Shown here piece after piece: positions 50,838 through 59,146 of a stretch of DNA of 64,000 nt (its first letter is position 1; the number at the start of each line of letters is the position of its first letter). A program made the translations under genes and the position numbers. The stretch is from contig JAFXTS010000012.1 of NCBI GenBank assembly GCA_017535665.1, forward strand, positions 62,001 to 126,000, read 5' to 3'. Source of the DNA: Bacteroidales bacterium (lineage in GTDB: Bacteria > Bacteroidota > Bacteroidia > Bacteroidales > WCHB1-69). Under the pieces are notes generated by a model, which was given only the letters and a program-made list of their open reading frames with translations, searched no databases and was not told where the DNA came from.

Positions 50838-52154
50838 ATGAAGAAACAGTATCAGGCAGTTACGGCGGCAGAAGCCGTCAAGGTCATCAAGTCGGGCGAC
50901 CACGTCCACATCAGTTCGGTATCCAATGTACCCCAATGTTTAGTCAAGGCTCTTTGCGAGCGCGGACGCGCCGGGGAGCTGAAGAATGTCTATATCCACC
51001 ATTTGCATACCGAAGGCGTCGCGCCCTACGTCAACCCCGAATTTGAGGGGATTTTCCAGCACAACGCCTTTTTCGTGGGGGCCAACGTGCGCGAGAGCGT
51101 CCAGAAAGGACTGGCCGACTACATTCCCGTTTTCCTTGGCGAAACATCGAAACTCTACCGTGAGCGATATATCAAATGCAACGTGGCGATGATTCAGGTG
51201 TGCCCGCCCGACAAGTTCGGCTATGTCTCGCTCGGCTCATCGGTGGATGCCACCCTCGCCGCCATGGAGAGCGCGGAGTTCACCATCGCGGTCGTCAACA
51301 AGCACGTGCCCCGTTCTCTCGGCGACTCCCAAATCCACATCAGCAAAATCAACTATTTTGTGGAAGACGACGACCCGCTACTCACCGTGAACGCGCCCGC
51401 ACCCACCGAGGTGGAGAAAACCATCGGACGCTACTGCGCCGAACTCATCGAAGATGGTGCGTGCCTCCAGATGGGCATCGGCTCCATCCCCAACGCCATC
51501 CTGTCGTGCCTTGGCAACCACAAAGACATCGGCATCCATACCGAGATGTTCTCCGACGGTATCCTGCCTTTGGTGAAGAGAGGCGTCATCAACGGCAAGT
51601 GCAAGAAATTGGACCGTGGTAAAATCGTCTCCACCTTTGTGATGGGTTCGCAAAAAATCTACAACTTCATCGATGGCAACCCACAGGTGCTGATGAAAGA
51701 CGTTGAATATACCAACGACCCGTTCATCATCGCTCAGCAGCCCAAAATGACCTCCATCAACTCGGCCATACAGGTGGATTTGTCGGGACAGGTGTGTGCC
51801 GACTCGCTGGGCGACAAAATCTATTCCGGCGTGGGCGGACAGATTGATTTCGTGTATGGTGCATCGCGGGCAAAAGACGGCAAGGCCATCATCGCCATGC
51901 CCTCTACCACCCGCAAAGGCATCAACAAAATTGTGCCGGCCTTGGACTTGGGTTCGGGGGCTGTTACCACGCGCAACCATATCCACTGGTTCATCACCGA
52001 GTACGGGGCAGTGAACCTTTACGGACGCTCCTTGCAGGAAAGGGCCAAACTCATCATCTCGGTGGCGCATCCTCAGTTTCAGGATCAGCTGGAAGAGGCT
52101 GCCTTCAAGCGCTTCGGCTCACATTATCACTATATTTGTAAAAATAATATCTAA
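50838..52154 (+). CDS. acetyl-CoA hydrolase/transferase family CoA-transferase (4-hydroxybutyrate CoA-transferase-like)
   Basis: 438 residues. Class I CoA-transferase features: GSSVDATLAAME, the catalytic Glu236 in GIHTEMFSDG, and the Gly-rich GVGGQIDFVYGA near residue 340. The best resemblance is to AbfT/Cat2-type enzymes that move CoA between acetyl-CoA and 4-hydroxybutyrate or butyrate. Cytosolic. It is the first gene after the B12 riboswitch, with a small membrane protein and MarC behind it. Together with bcd-etfBA at 61.3 kb it suggests butyrate-type fermentation; the B12 link is not explained by the enzyme itself. Confidence 0.9.
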   Translation: MKKQYQAVTAAEAVKVIKSGDHVHISSVSNVPQCLVKALCERGRAGELKNVYIHHLHTEGVAPYVNPEFEGIFQHNAFFVGANVRESVQKGLADYIPVFLGETSKLYRERYIKCNVAMIQVCPPDKFGYVSLGSSVDATLAAMESAEFTIAVVNKHVPRSLGDSQIHISKINYFVEDDDPLLTVNAPAPTEVEKTIGRYCAELIEDGACLQMGIGSIPNAILSCLGNHKDIGIHTEMFSDGILPLVKRGVINGKCKKLDRGKIVSTFVMGSQKIYNFIDGNPQVLMKDVEYTNDPFIIAQQPKMTSINSAIQVDLSGQVCADSLGDKIYSGVGGQIDFVYGASRAKDGKAIIAMPSTTRKGINKIVPALDLGSGAVTTRNHIHWFITEYGAVNLYGRSLQERAKLIISVAHPQFQDQLEEAAFKRFGSHYHYICKNNI

Positions 52155-52170
52155 CTAAAAAAATAAAATC

Positions 52171-52464
52171 ATGGCAAATTTCAGCATCTGGGAAGTCTTG
52201 TTCCTGCTCTGTTTCGCGGTCAGTTGGCCGGTATCCATCGCCAAATCATTGCGCACGAAAGTGGTGATCGGCAAAAGTCCGTTTTTCATGTCGTTGGTGA
52301 TATTAGGCTACATCTTTGGCATCATTCACAAGGCGTTGTACAGCCACGACATCGTCATCTGGCTCTATGTGTTCAACGCCGTGCTGGTCGCCACCGACCT
52401 AGCGCTCTATTTCACTTATATTGGGAGAAATAGGAGAGAATTACAACGATCCAAGCAACAGTAA
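52171..52464 (+). CDS. small PQ-loop/SemiSWEET-like membrane protein
   Basis: 97 residues with three hydrophobic segments (VLFLLCFAVSWPVSIAKSL, SLVILGYIFGIIHKALY, VIWLYVFNAVLVATDLAL) and a basic tail. The first loop WPVSIAKSLRTK followed by GKSPFF resembles the PQ-loop motif of SemiSWEET transporters, which dimerise to move small solutes. Assignment tentative. It lies 16 bases after the CoA-transferase, so it is under the same riboswitch. Confidence 0.6.
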   Translation: MANFSIWEVLFLLCFAVSWPVSIAKSLRTKVVIGKSPFFMSLVILGYIFGIIHKALYSHDIVIWLYVFNAVLVATDLALYFTYIGRNRRELQRSKQQ

Positions 52465-52475
52465 ATCAAACCATT

Positions 52476-53069
52476 ATGTTTCATCAGATCAACTTTGTAG
52501 AGATTTTCAGCTCCTTTATCGTGATGTTTGCCATCATTGATATTCTGGGCTCTATCCCGATTTTTATGAGCATACGGGAGAAAAACCAGGACATCAAGGC
52601 GGCGCAGGCGTGCCTCACGGCGTTGGGGCTGTTTCTGCTCTTCTTCTTCGCGGGCGACGCGCTCTTCCGGCTCTTCGGCATCAATTCGGCCTCCTTCGCG
52701 GTGGCAGGGGCCTTCGTGCTGTTCATCCTTGCCGTGGAGATGGTATTGGGCCGCGACATCATCAAGAACGAGCCCAACAGCGGTGGCGCGAGCATCGTGC
52801 CCGTAGCCTTCCCACTCATCGCCGGCCCCGGCGCCATCACCGCCCTGCTCTCCCTCCGCGCCGACTACGCCGTGGTCAACATCCTGCTCGGACTGCTACT
52901 GAACCTCATCCTCGACTACCTCGTCATCCGCTTCTTGGACAAGATTCAGAAACTCTTAGGTGCCAACCTCATCTTCATCATCCGCAAATTCTTCGGTGTC
53001 ATCCTGTTGGCAATGGCCATCAACATGTTCGTCAATAACCTGATGGTCATCATCCATCCGGCTCCGTAA
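52476..53069 (+). CDS. MarC family membrane protein
   Basis: 197 residues, six transmembrane helices. Family blocks are present: AIIDILGSIPIFMSI near residue 20, FAVAGAFVLFILAVEMVLG, VPVAFPLIAGPGAITALL and FGVILLAMAINMFVNNL. MarC proteins are conserved inner-membrane proteins of unknown transport function, not involved in multidrug resistance as once thought. Third gene of the riboswitch operon; converges with the next gene 7 bases away. Confidence 0.92.
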   Translation: MFHQINFVEIFSSFIVMFAIIDILGSIPIFMSIREKNQDIKAAQACLTALGLFLLFFFAGDALFRLFGINSASFAVAGAFVLFILAVEMVLGRDIIKNEPNSGGASIVPVAFPLIAGPGAITALLSLRADYAVVNILLGLLLNLILDYLVIRFLDKIQKLLGANLIFIIRKFFGVILLAMAINMFVNNLMVIIHPAP

Positions 53070-53076
53070 GGTTACC

Positions 53077-53463
53077 CTATTTCTTCTTTCCTTCGTACGA
53101 CAGCCGTTTGCTGCCCATCTGACAAGAGAATTGCAATTTCGTATTGCTGACCGTGCCCTTCAGTTGTCGCACGGTGTACTTTTCGTACCGTTTTCCGTCA
53201 TTGGTGGGCACAATGTTGTTTCCTTTTATCTGCCCGTTTTTCTTTGTAACAGGTTTTATTGTAACATCCACAGTTACAGGCATCAACCAAGAGAACTTAA
53301 CATCGTACAACGTGATGGAGCAGGTCTCAGAAGAAGATGAGGTTTGCAGTTTTACGGTCACATTTTTTCGGGTATAGCTGTCCACCGTCATAGTGCCGAT
53401 GAAAGTTTGAGCCTGCGCGCAAAAAGCACACAAAATGATGATAAGGGTGAGGATTGGTTTCAT
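53077..53463 (-). CDS. hypothetical secreted protein
   Basis: 128 residues with signal peptide (MKPILTLIIILCAFCAQA). The mature part is a small beta-rich domain (FIGTMTVDSYTRKNVTVKLQ, CSITLYDVKFSWLMPVTVDV, LQFSCQMGSKRLSYEGKKK) resembling calycin-like or lipocalin-like Bacteroidota proteins. No family recognised. 16 bases after the permease gene on the same strand. Confidence 0.68.
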   Translation of the reverse strand: MKPILTLIIILCAFCAQAQTFIGTMTVDSYTRKNVTVKLQTSSSSETCSITLYDVKFSWLMPVTVDVTIKPVTKKNGQIKGNNIVPTNDGKRYEKYTVRQLKGTVSNTKLQFSCQMGSKRLSYEGKKK

Positions 53464-53479
53464 ACCAAAGAATTGTGTA

Positions 53480-54712
53480 TCACCCCTTGAACACGAACCC
53501 TGCGCTTTCCACAGCCTTGCGGATCTCTTCCACAGAGGCAGTGCCAGCTACGGCAAGCGTTTTGGTCCTGGGGTTAGCCTCAACGGAAGTAACACCCTCG
53601 AGGCTTCCCACCGCTTGTTCCACAGAAGCCTTGCAATGGCTGCAATGCATGCCTTCCACGGTATATACTACCGTTCCTTCCGGAATATCCTGTTGTTTTT
53701 TGAATCGGCTAAAAAATTTCATACTCAATGCAATTATAATGAACAATAATAATAATGACGAACAGATGATTTGAAAGACGCTGGGCGAAGCGGCCTCCGA
53801 ATGACAGCAGGCGCTATGCATACCGCAGTTTTCAGTCATACCGAAAGCACTGATTCCAAGCGCGTTAATCAGCAGTCCGAAAAACACGGAAAAACCGATG
53901 ATGGTGAGCAGATAAATCCACGTGAAACGTCTCCCCAATGACTTGCGCACCACCAAGATGGAGGCGATATTGACGGCGGGGCCGGCCATGAGCATCACCA
54001 AGGCGGCACCGGGCGAGAGCCCTTTCAGCATCAGCGCGGCCGCGATGGGAATACTGCCGGTGGAGCAGATGTACATCGGCACCGCCACGATTAAAATCAC
54101 CAACATTTGCAGCAAGGGCTGATGCCCGAAAGTGAGGAAAAACTCGTCGGGAACGACCACATTGATGAGTGCCGCCAATAGCAAACCGATGAAAAGCCTG
54201 AGACCGATGTCCTGCATCATGTCGAAATAGGCATATTTCAGCACGCGCCACAATGGATTGCCTCGTTCTATTGTGCAAGTATCTGATACAACAGCCGTTG
54301 CTTCGTCGTTTTTTACCCAACGGTTCACTAACAGTCCGCCGCAAATGCCGGTGATCAAGGCGGCCACAGGCCGTATGATGGCGAACCCCAAGCCCATCAG
54401 CGAGAAGGTGGCCAAGATGGAGTCGATGCCCGTTTGCGGCGTGGCAATCAGAAACGAGGCCACCGCTCCTTTGGAGGCTCCTTCTTTCTTCAGTCCGATG
54501 GCGGTAGGAATTACGCCGCACGAACACAACGGCAACGGAATCCCCAACAACGCCGCATACACCACCGACATCCGGTTGTTCTGCGACAAGTATTTGTGGT
54601 AGAATTTTTTAGGCACAAACACGTGCAGTACGCCAGCAATAAGGAAGCCCAGCAAAAGGTAAGGGCTCATCCCATTCGTAATTTCCAAAAATGATTGTAA
54701 AAAGTGATTCAT
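53480..54712 (-). CDS. SO_0444-type Cu/Zn permease with C-terminal HMA domain
   Basis: 410 residues. An eight-helix permease (YraQ/DUF318 family) with LPLCSCGVIPTAIGLKKEGA and PMYICSTGSIPIAAALMLKG has paired motifs in each half. A His/Cys-rich loop (MHSACCHSE) and a final helix follow. The last ~70 residues are a heavy-metal-associated domain with GMHCSHC. It probably exports copper or zinc across the inner membrane; the metal is inferred. The methyltransferase gene follows on the same strand upstream at 57 bases distance. Confidence 0.88.
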   Translation of the reverse strand: MNHFLQSFLEITNGMSPYLLLGFLIAGVLHVFVPKKFYHKYLSQNNRMSVVYAALLGIPLPLCSCGVIPTAIGLKKEGASKGAVASFLIATPQTGIDSILATFSLMGLGFAIIRPVAALITGICGGLLVNRWVKNDEATAVVSDTCTIERGNPLWRVLKYAYFDMMQDIGLRLFIGLLLAALINVVVPDEFFLTFGHQPLLQMLVILIVAVPMYICSTGSIPIAAALMLKGLSPGAALVMLMAGPAVNIASILVVRKSLGRRFTWIYLLTIIGFSVFFGLLINALGISAFGMTENCGMHSACCHSEAASPSVFQIICSSLLLLFIIIALSMKFFSRFKKQQDIPEGTVVYTVEGMHCSHCKASVEQAVGSLEGVTSVEANPRTKTLAVAGTASVEEIRKAVESAGFVFKG

Positions 54713-54769
54713 AACTTGAATAACACTGATAAACCCTTGTTTTTATATAACGAATAAAAGCATGTATTA

Positions 54770-55396
54770 TTACTTCACGGCCGTTATCATCAGCCAATGC
54801 TTTTCCTTATTGAGGAGGATATTGGTGTTGCGGAAACCGCTGTTCGACAGATGAAAACTAATTTCTTCGGGCTTGTAGTTATGCATCCCCTCAATCATGC
54901 GCTCCCATTTGTCATCCATCGCACCTTTTCCATCTGATTCATTGACAATTACGAAACGCCCATCTGTCTTCAACACATTTTTCACCTCCTTGAAGCAGTG
55001 TTCAATATCCGGCCAAAAATAGATGGTCTCGAAAGCGGTCACTAAGTCAAACGAGCCCTCTTCGAAGGGAAGGTTGGCAACATTTCCTTCCAACACTTTG
55101 CAACGTCCTTCCTGAATGGCTTTGGTGTTCACTTTTGTCGATTTTTGGACAGAAACCCGTGAAAAGTCGATGCCTGTGACCATTCCTTGCGGGGCGCGTT
55201 GCAGTAGGCGGGCGATGTTGGCCCCACCGCCGCATCCGATGTCCAAAATCTGTTCATCGGCTGCAATCTCTACGGATTCCAATGCCCAATTGGACATCGC
55301 GGCATGGCCCCCGCCATTCATTCCGTTCACCATTATCTTACCCAAGAAGCCTTCCGGCTTTTTCGCATTACTGAAAAATTTACTGAGAAGTCCCAT
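54770..55396 (-). CDS. class I SAM-dependent methyltransferase
   Basis: 208 residues from MGLLSKFFSNAKKPEGFLGK; an ATG four codons earlier is also open. Motif I is ILDIGCGGGANIARLL, the acidic strand-2 end is TGIDFSRVSV, and motif IV lies in FDLVTAFETIYFW. The GGGHAAMSNWALE block is typical of Bacteroidota and clostridial small-molecule methyltransferases next to metal or arsenic genes. Substrate unknown. Same strand as the Cu/Zn permease. Confidence 0.88.
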   Translation of the reverse strand: MGLLSKFFSNAKKPEGFLGKIMVNGMNGGGHAAMSNWALESVEIAADEQILDIGCGGGANIARLLQRAPQGMVTGIDFSRVSVQKSTKVNTKAIQEGRCKVLEGNVANLPFEEGSFDLVTAFETIYFWPDIEHCFKEVKNVLKTDGRFVIVNESDGKGAMDDKWERMIEGMHNYKPEEISFHLSNSGFRNTNILLNKEKHWLMITAVK

Positions 55397-55560
55397 AGTT
55401 GATAGCATTAAAATTTCGGCGGCAAAATTCCACCTTTCGCCATAGCCTTACAATACCCTAAATTGGCGATTTTCAAAGGCTCATTCATCAAAGTAAAGTA
55501 TTTATATCGGAGGAAGTTGCAACATTGATTCGGAATTTCGCAAAATATCTGATATTTTTA

Positions 55561-55568
55561 TAAATTTG
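55561..55568 (+). promoter_or_regulatory. -7 promoter box for the ATP-grasp gene
   Basis: TAAATTTG, 57 bases before the ATG, in AT-rich intergenic DNA. Confidence 0.5.
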
Positions 55569-55624
55569 CACTTTATTTTATAAAGATAATTATCAATATT
55601 TAATAATCTATAAAACAAGACGTT

Positions 55625-56764
55625 ATGGTTATTTTAGAAAAACCGTTTGTATCGGATTTGATGGTGGAAACTTTGGAGAAAAATGAGATTCCCGTATTAA
55701 AAAATGAAATGTCTGAACTGCGTATCACGAAGGGCAAGGTGTTGTCAGACCAAGAATTTAGCGAGGAATATAAAAAGGTGGGAAAATTGTACACCGTATC
55801 CGAAAATGCCCTCGGATGGATTTACGACCATATTGATAACCAGCGCTTTTTAGATAGCATCTCTATCGTAAAAGATAAATCGGCATTCCGCAGAATTTGT
55901 CGCGACATTTATCCCGATTTCTTTTTCAAAGAATTGAACATCAACGAGATGAAGCAGGCCGACACCCAAAGCATCAAGTTCCCCTGCGTCATCAAACCGT
56001 CGGTGGGATTTTTGAGCAAAGGCGTTTTTGTGGTGCATAATGCCGAGGAATACCAAAAGGCGGTGGACAATCTCCTGGTAGAATTTTCAAAGACCGGCAA
56101 CGACTTTCCGGAGTTTGTGGTCGGCAAAAGCCGTTTCTTGATTGAGGAGTACATTCACGGCGAAGAATATGCGGTGGATGCCTATTACGATGAAAATGAG
56201 AAACCGGTGATACTGAACATTTTCCACCACAAATTTATGAACGAATCCGACACCTCCGACCGTCTGTACCTCACCAACAAGGGACTTTTCGACCGCTACG
56301 AGGAACCCTTCACCCAGTTCCTTACCAACATCAACAAGACCTTGCATCTGACCAACTTCCCGATGCATATCGAATTCCGTTACGATGGCCAAAAGGCCGT
56401 TCCCATCGAGATTAACCCGCTGCGTTTCACGGGGTTCTGTCTGAACGAGCTGCAAGTCTTTGTGAGCGGATGCCATCCGATGCTCTCCTTCCTGAAAGGT
56501 CGCCGTGTTTCCAAGGAGGAGATGTGGAATGGGAAAGAAGAGCTCACCTACGCCTTCACGGTGCTGGAAATGCCGGCGGATGCGGAAGGGAAGAAGTTTA
56601 ACGATGAGAAATTCCGGGCCGACTTCCCCGGTGTGATTGATGTGCGCTGCGGTGCCGACCGCTCATCAGGAGTGGCGGCCACTGTTTTCCTCGAGATCGA
56701 AACGAAGAACCTTACCGACTTGGATCCCATCATGAGTTTGGACATGCACGAGTATGTGCGGTAA
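55625..56764 (+). CDS. ATP-grasp domain protein
   Basis: 379 residues, cytosolic. The ATP-grasp fold is visible: FPCVIKPSVGFLSKGVFVV (nucleotide-binding Lys), EFVVGKSRFLIEEYIHGEEY, and the metal-binding end MHIEFRYDGQKAVPIEINPLRF (in part). The first 90 residues form a pre-ATP-grasp domain. Members ligate carboxylates to amines or thiols; no substrate can be assigned. Alone between intergenic regions, closed by a strong terminator. Confidence 0.88.
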   Translation: MVILEKPFVSDLMVETLEKNEIPVLKNEMSELRITKGKVLSDQEFSEEYKKVGKLYTVSENALGWIYDHIDNQRFLDSISIVKDKSAFRRICRDIYPDFFFKELNINEMKQADTQSIKFPCVIKPSVGFLSKGVFVVHNAEEYQKAVDNLLVEFSKTGNDFPEFVVGKSRFLIEEYIHGEEYAVDAYYDENEKPVILNIFHHKFMNESDTSDRLYLTNKGLFDRYEEPFTQFLTNINKTLHLTNFPMHIEFRYDGQKAVPIEINPLRFTGFCLNELQVFVSGCHPMLSFLKGRRVSKEEMWNGKEELTYAFTVLEMPADAEGKKFNDEKFRADFPGVIDVRCGADRSSGVAATVFLEIETKNLTDLDPIMSLDMHEYVR

Positions 56765-56799
56765 TCGTAATTTCTTGAAATCCCTTTTTCGATAGTTAC

Positions 56800-56829
56800 A
56801 GAGCTGTGGCGTGCCACGGCTCTTTTTTT
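56800..56829 (+). terminator. intrinsic terminator of the ATP-grasp gene
   Basis: An 11-bp stem AGAGCTGTGGC/GCCACGGCTCT (one G-T pair) is followed by seven T. Confidence 0.88.
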
Positions 56830-56951
56830 CACCTTTCCAGCCTGCCTCTACCACTCCATCTATAGAAAAAGTCCAAACAATCCAATTACATTGATTATCA
56901 ATACAAAAAAATAAAAAAAAGACATGGTCAGAGGGTTATAAAGCCGTATTT

Positions 56952-56974
56952 GAAATCGTAACCGAAATGTAACC
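56952..56974 (+). promoter_or_regulatory. candidate operator: direct repeats with 11-bp period
   Basis: GTAACC occurs at 56958 and again at 56969, each preceded by GAAAT (GAAATCGTAACC then GAAATGTAACC). The 11-bp period equals the half-site spacing bound by OmpR/PhoB-type winged-helix proteins. The repeats end about 33 bases before the -7 box of the gene whose product carries such a domain. Function inferred. Confidence 0.45.
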
Positions 56975-57006
56975 TCCTAATTACAGTAAATGTGAGTCTT
57001 TCTTCG

Positions 57007-57014
57007 TACCTTTG
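57007..57014 (+). promoter_or_regulatory. -7 promoter box for the Na/Pi cotransporter-regulator gene
   Basis: TACCTTTG followed by CAGTG, 29 bases before the chosen ATG. The in-frame ORF opening at 56992 lies upstream of the box and is rejected as start. Confidence 0.6.
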
Positions 57015-57042
57015 CAGTGGATTTTTCAGTCCTATTGACACT

Positions 57043-59037
57043 ATGACTATTGAATTGATTTTCAGACTTCTCGGATCGCTTGCACTACTCATTTTTGGTA
57101 TGAAAATGATGAGCGATGCCCTTCAGAAATTAGCTGGCTCGGGGCTGAGGCATATTTTGGGACGAATGACATCGAACCGACTCCTGGGGATGCTCACAGG
57201 CACTTTTGTCACCTGTGCCGTGCAATCTTCATCGGCGACAACCGTAATGACCATTTCATTCGTATCAGCGGGGCTGCTCACGTTAGCCCAGGCCATCTCC
57301 ATCATCATGGGGGCCAACATTGGCACTACGCTGACCGCATGGATTATGACGCTGGGCTACAATGTTGACCTGACTTACGCGGTATTTCCGGCTTTCATCC
57401 TCGGCATGGTACTCATCTATACAAAGCGGCACAGTTTTGTGGGTGAACTCCTGTTTGGTCTGGCGTTTTTGTTCTGGTCGTTGGTCATGCTAAGCAGTGT
57501 GGGGAGAGAAATGGACTTGGCACACAATGCAGATGTAATAGCATTTTTTGCCTCCTTCGATACGAGCAGTTACATCACCATCCTCATTTTTCTGGCCGTG
57601 GGCACTCTCATCACCTGCATCGTGCAATCATCGGCGGCAGTGATGGCCATCACCATTCTGCTCTGCTCAACAGGCGTGCTGCCCATCTACATGGGCATTG
57701 CCTTGGTGTTGGGTGAAAACATCGGTACTACAGCCACTGCCAATATTGCAGCATTGGGTGCTGGCATTGCGTCTCGGCGGGCGGCACTGGCGCATCTGTT
57801 GTTCAATGTTTTCGGGGTGCTGTGGGTGCTCTGCGTTTTCTATCCCTTCGTTGATTTGACGTGTGAAATGGCGGGGTACAATCCTTCCATGTCGGGACAG
57901 GCAGAGCGATTGCCGATTGTTCTCGCCCTATTCCACACCTGCTTCAATGTGTTGAATACCGCCATTCTCATCGGATTTATCCCCCAGATAGAGAAGCTGG
58001 TTTGCCGGCTATTGCCTGATAGGAGCCAGAAAAAGAATGTGAATGCACTGCAGTTCATTAGCGGCGGACTGATGTCCACGCCAGAAATCTCCGTTTTACA
58101 AGCGCAGAAAGAAATTGTGCTTTTTGCCGAACGCATACACCGCATGTTCGGCATGACCCGTTCCCTGCTGGATGAGAAAAACAAAAAAGAGTTCGAACGC
58201 CAATACGAGCGCATCGTCAAGTACGAGAATATAGCCGACAACATGGAGATCGAAATTGCGACTTATCTGGGGAAAGTGAGCAACGAACATCTTTCCAATG
58301 ACACAAAATGGAAAATCCGCGACATGCTCCGCCAAATCAACGAGTTGGAATCCATTGGCGATGCCTGTTTCAAGATGGCCAGAACCCTTCAGCACCGTCA
58401 TGAGTCTCATGAGAATTTCACCGCCCAACAGTACGCGCGTTTGCACGAAATGCTGCAATTGGTGAACGAAGCCCTGACCCAGATGATGGTCGTTGTCAGC
58501 GGCCGGCGTGAAAATCTCAACATTGATGCCTCGCAAGAAATCGAACATGAAATCAACACTCTGCACGACAATTTCAAAGCAGAAAACATACGCGACATCA
58601 ACAATCAAGCCTATTCCTACGCTATCGGCTCCATCTATTACGACATTATCGCCGAATGTGAGAAATTGGGCAACTACGTAATGAATGTTGTGGAAGCCCG
58701 ACTCGGCAAACGCTTTCTTACCTTCCAAGGCCTCCAAATCAATCTCGACCGCAAAACCACGACCGTCAACGGACAGTCTGTCAGCCTCACCCGTACCGAA
58801 TTTGACCTCCTTGTGCTTCTCCTCAGCCAGCGCGGACAGGTTCTCTCCCGTCAAACCATCATGGATACCGTTTGGAAAGGCATCATCGTCACCGACCGCA
58901 CGGTCAATGTCAACATCACCCGACTCCGCAAAAAGCTCGGTCCATACGCTGTGAACCTCAAAAGCCGACAAGGCTTCGGATATGTGTTTGAGGAAGTGAG
59001 CCAACCGCAGCGGGTCTCCATAATTCCGTTGGCATAA
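57043..59037 (+). CDS. Na+/phosphate cotransporter with PhoU domain and C-terminal OmpR/PhoB-type DNA-binding domain
   Basis: 664 residues from MTIELIFRLLGS. Residues 1-325 are a two-repeat NptA/Na_Pi_cotrans domain with AVQSSSATTVMTIS (motif 61-65) and IVQSSAAVMAITIL (195-199), each followed by GANIGTT or GENIGTT. Residues 355-556 are a PhoU-like four-helix region with metal-type ExxxD motifs (Glu395/Asp399, Glu436/Asp440). Residues 557-652 are a complete winged helix: strands RFLTFQGLQINLD, helix SLTRTEFDLLVLLLSQRG, SRQTIMDTVW, recognition helix DRTVNVNITRLRKKL and wing SRQGFGYVFE. A transporter joined to a DNA-binding domain is not a standard architecture. The frame is continuous with no sign of a sequencing join. 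Confidence 0.9.
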   Translation: MTIELIFRLLGSLALLIFGMKMMSDALQKLAGSGLRHILGRMTSNRLLGMLTGTFVTCAVQSSSATTVMTISFVSAGLLTLAQAISIIMGANIGTTLTAWIMTLGYNVDLTYAVFPAFILGMVLIYTKRHSFVGELLFGLAFLFWSLVMLSSVGREMDLAHNADVIAFFASFDTSSYITILIFLAVGTLITCIVQSSAAVMAITILLCSTGVLPIYMGIALVLGENIGTTATANIAALGAGIASRRAALAHLLFNVFGVLWVLCVFYPFVDLTCEMAGYNPSMSGQAERLPIVLALFHTCFNVLNTAILIGFIPQIEKLVCRLLPDRSQKKNVNALQFISGGLMSTPEISVLQAQKEIVLFAERIHRMFGMTRSLLDEKNKKEFERQYERIVKYENIADNMEIEIATYLGKVSNEHLSNDTKWKIRDMLRQINELESIGDACFKMARTLQHRHESHENFTAQQYARLHEMLQLVNEALTQMMVVVSGRRENLNIDASQEIEHEINTLHDNFKAENIRDINNQAYSYAIGSIYYDIIAECEKLGNYVMNVVEARLGKRFLTFQGLQINLDRKTTTVNGQSVSLTRTEFDLLVLLLSQRGQVLSRQTIMDTVWKGIIVTDRTVNVNITRLRKKLGPYAVNLKSRQGFGYVFEEVSQPQRVSIIPLA

Positions 59038-59107
59038 AGAAATAGAGGATTTTAAAATTCTTTGGAATCTGTATTATTCAAATTTCATTTTACATGGCAA
59101 AAATTTG

Positions 59108-59115
59108 TATTTTTG
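59108..59115 (+). promoter_or_regulatory. -7 promoter box for the C10 protease gene
   Basis: TATTTTTG followed by CAGA, 32 bases before the ATG at 59147. Confidence 0.55.
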
Positions 59116-59146
59116 CAGATTGTATTGTTCCATCATTCTTACCCTT

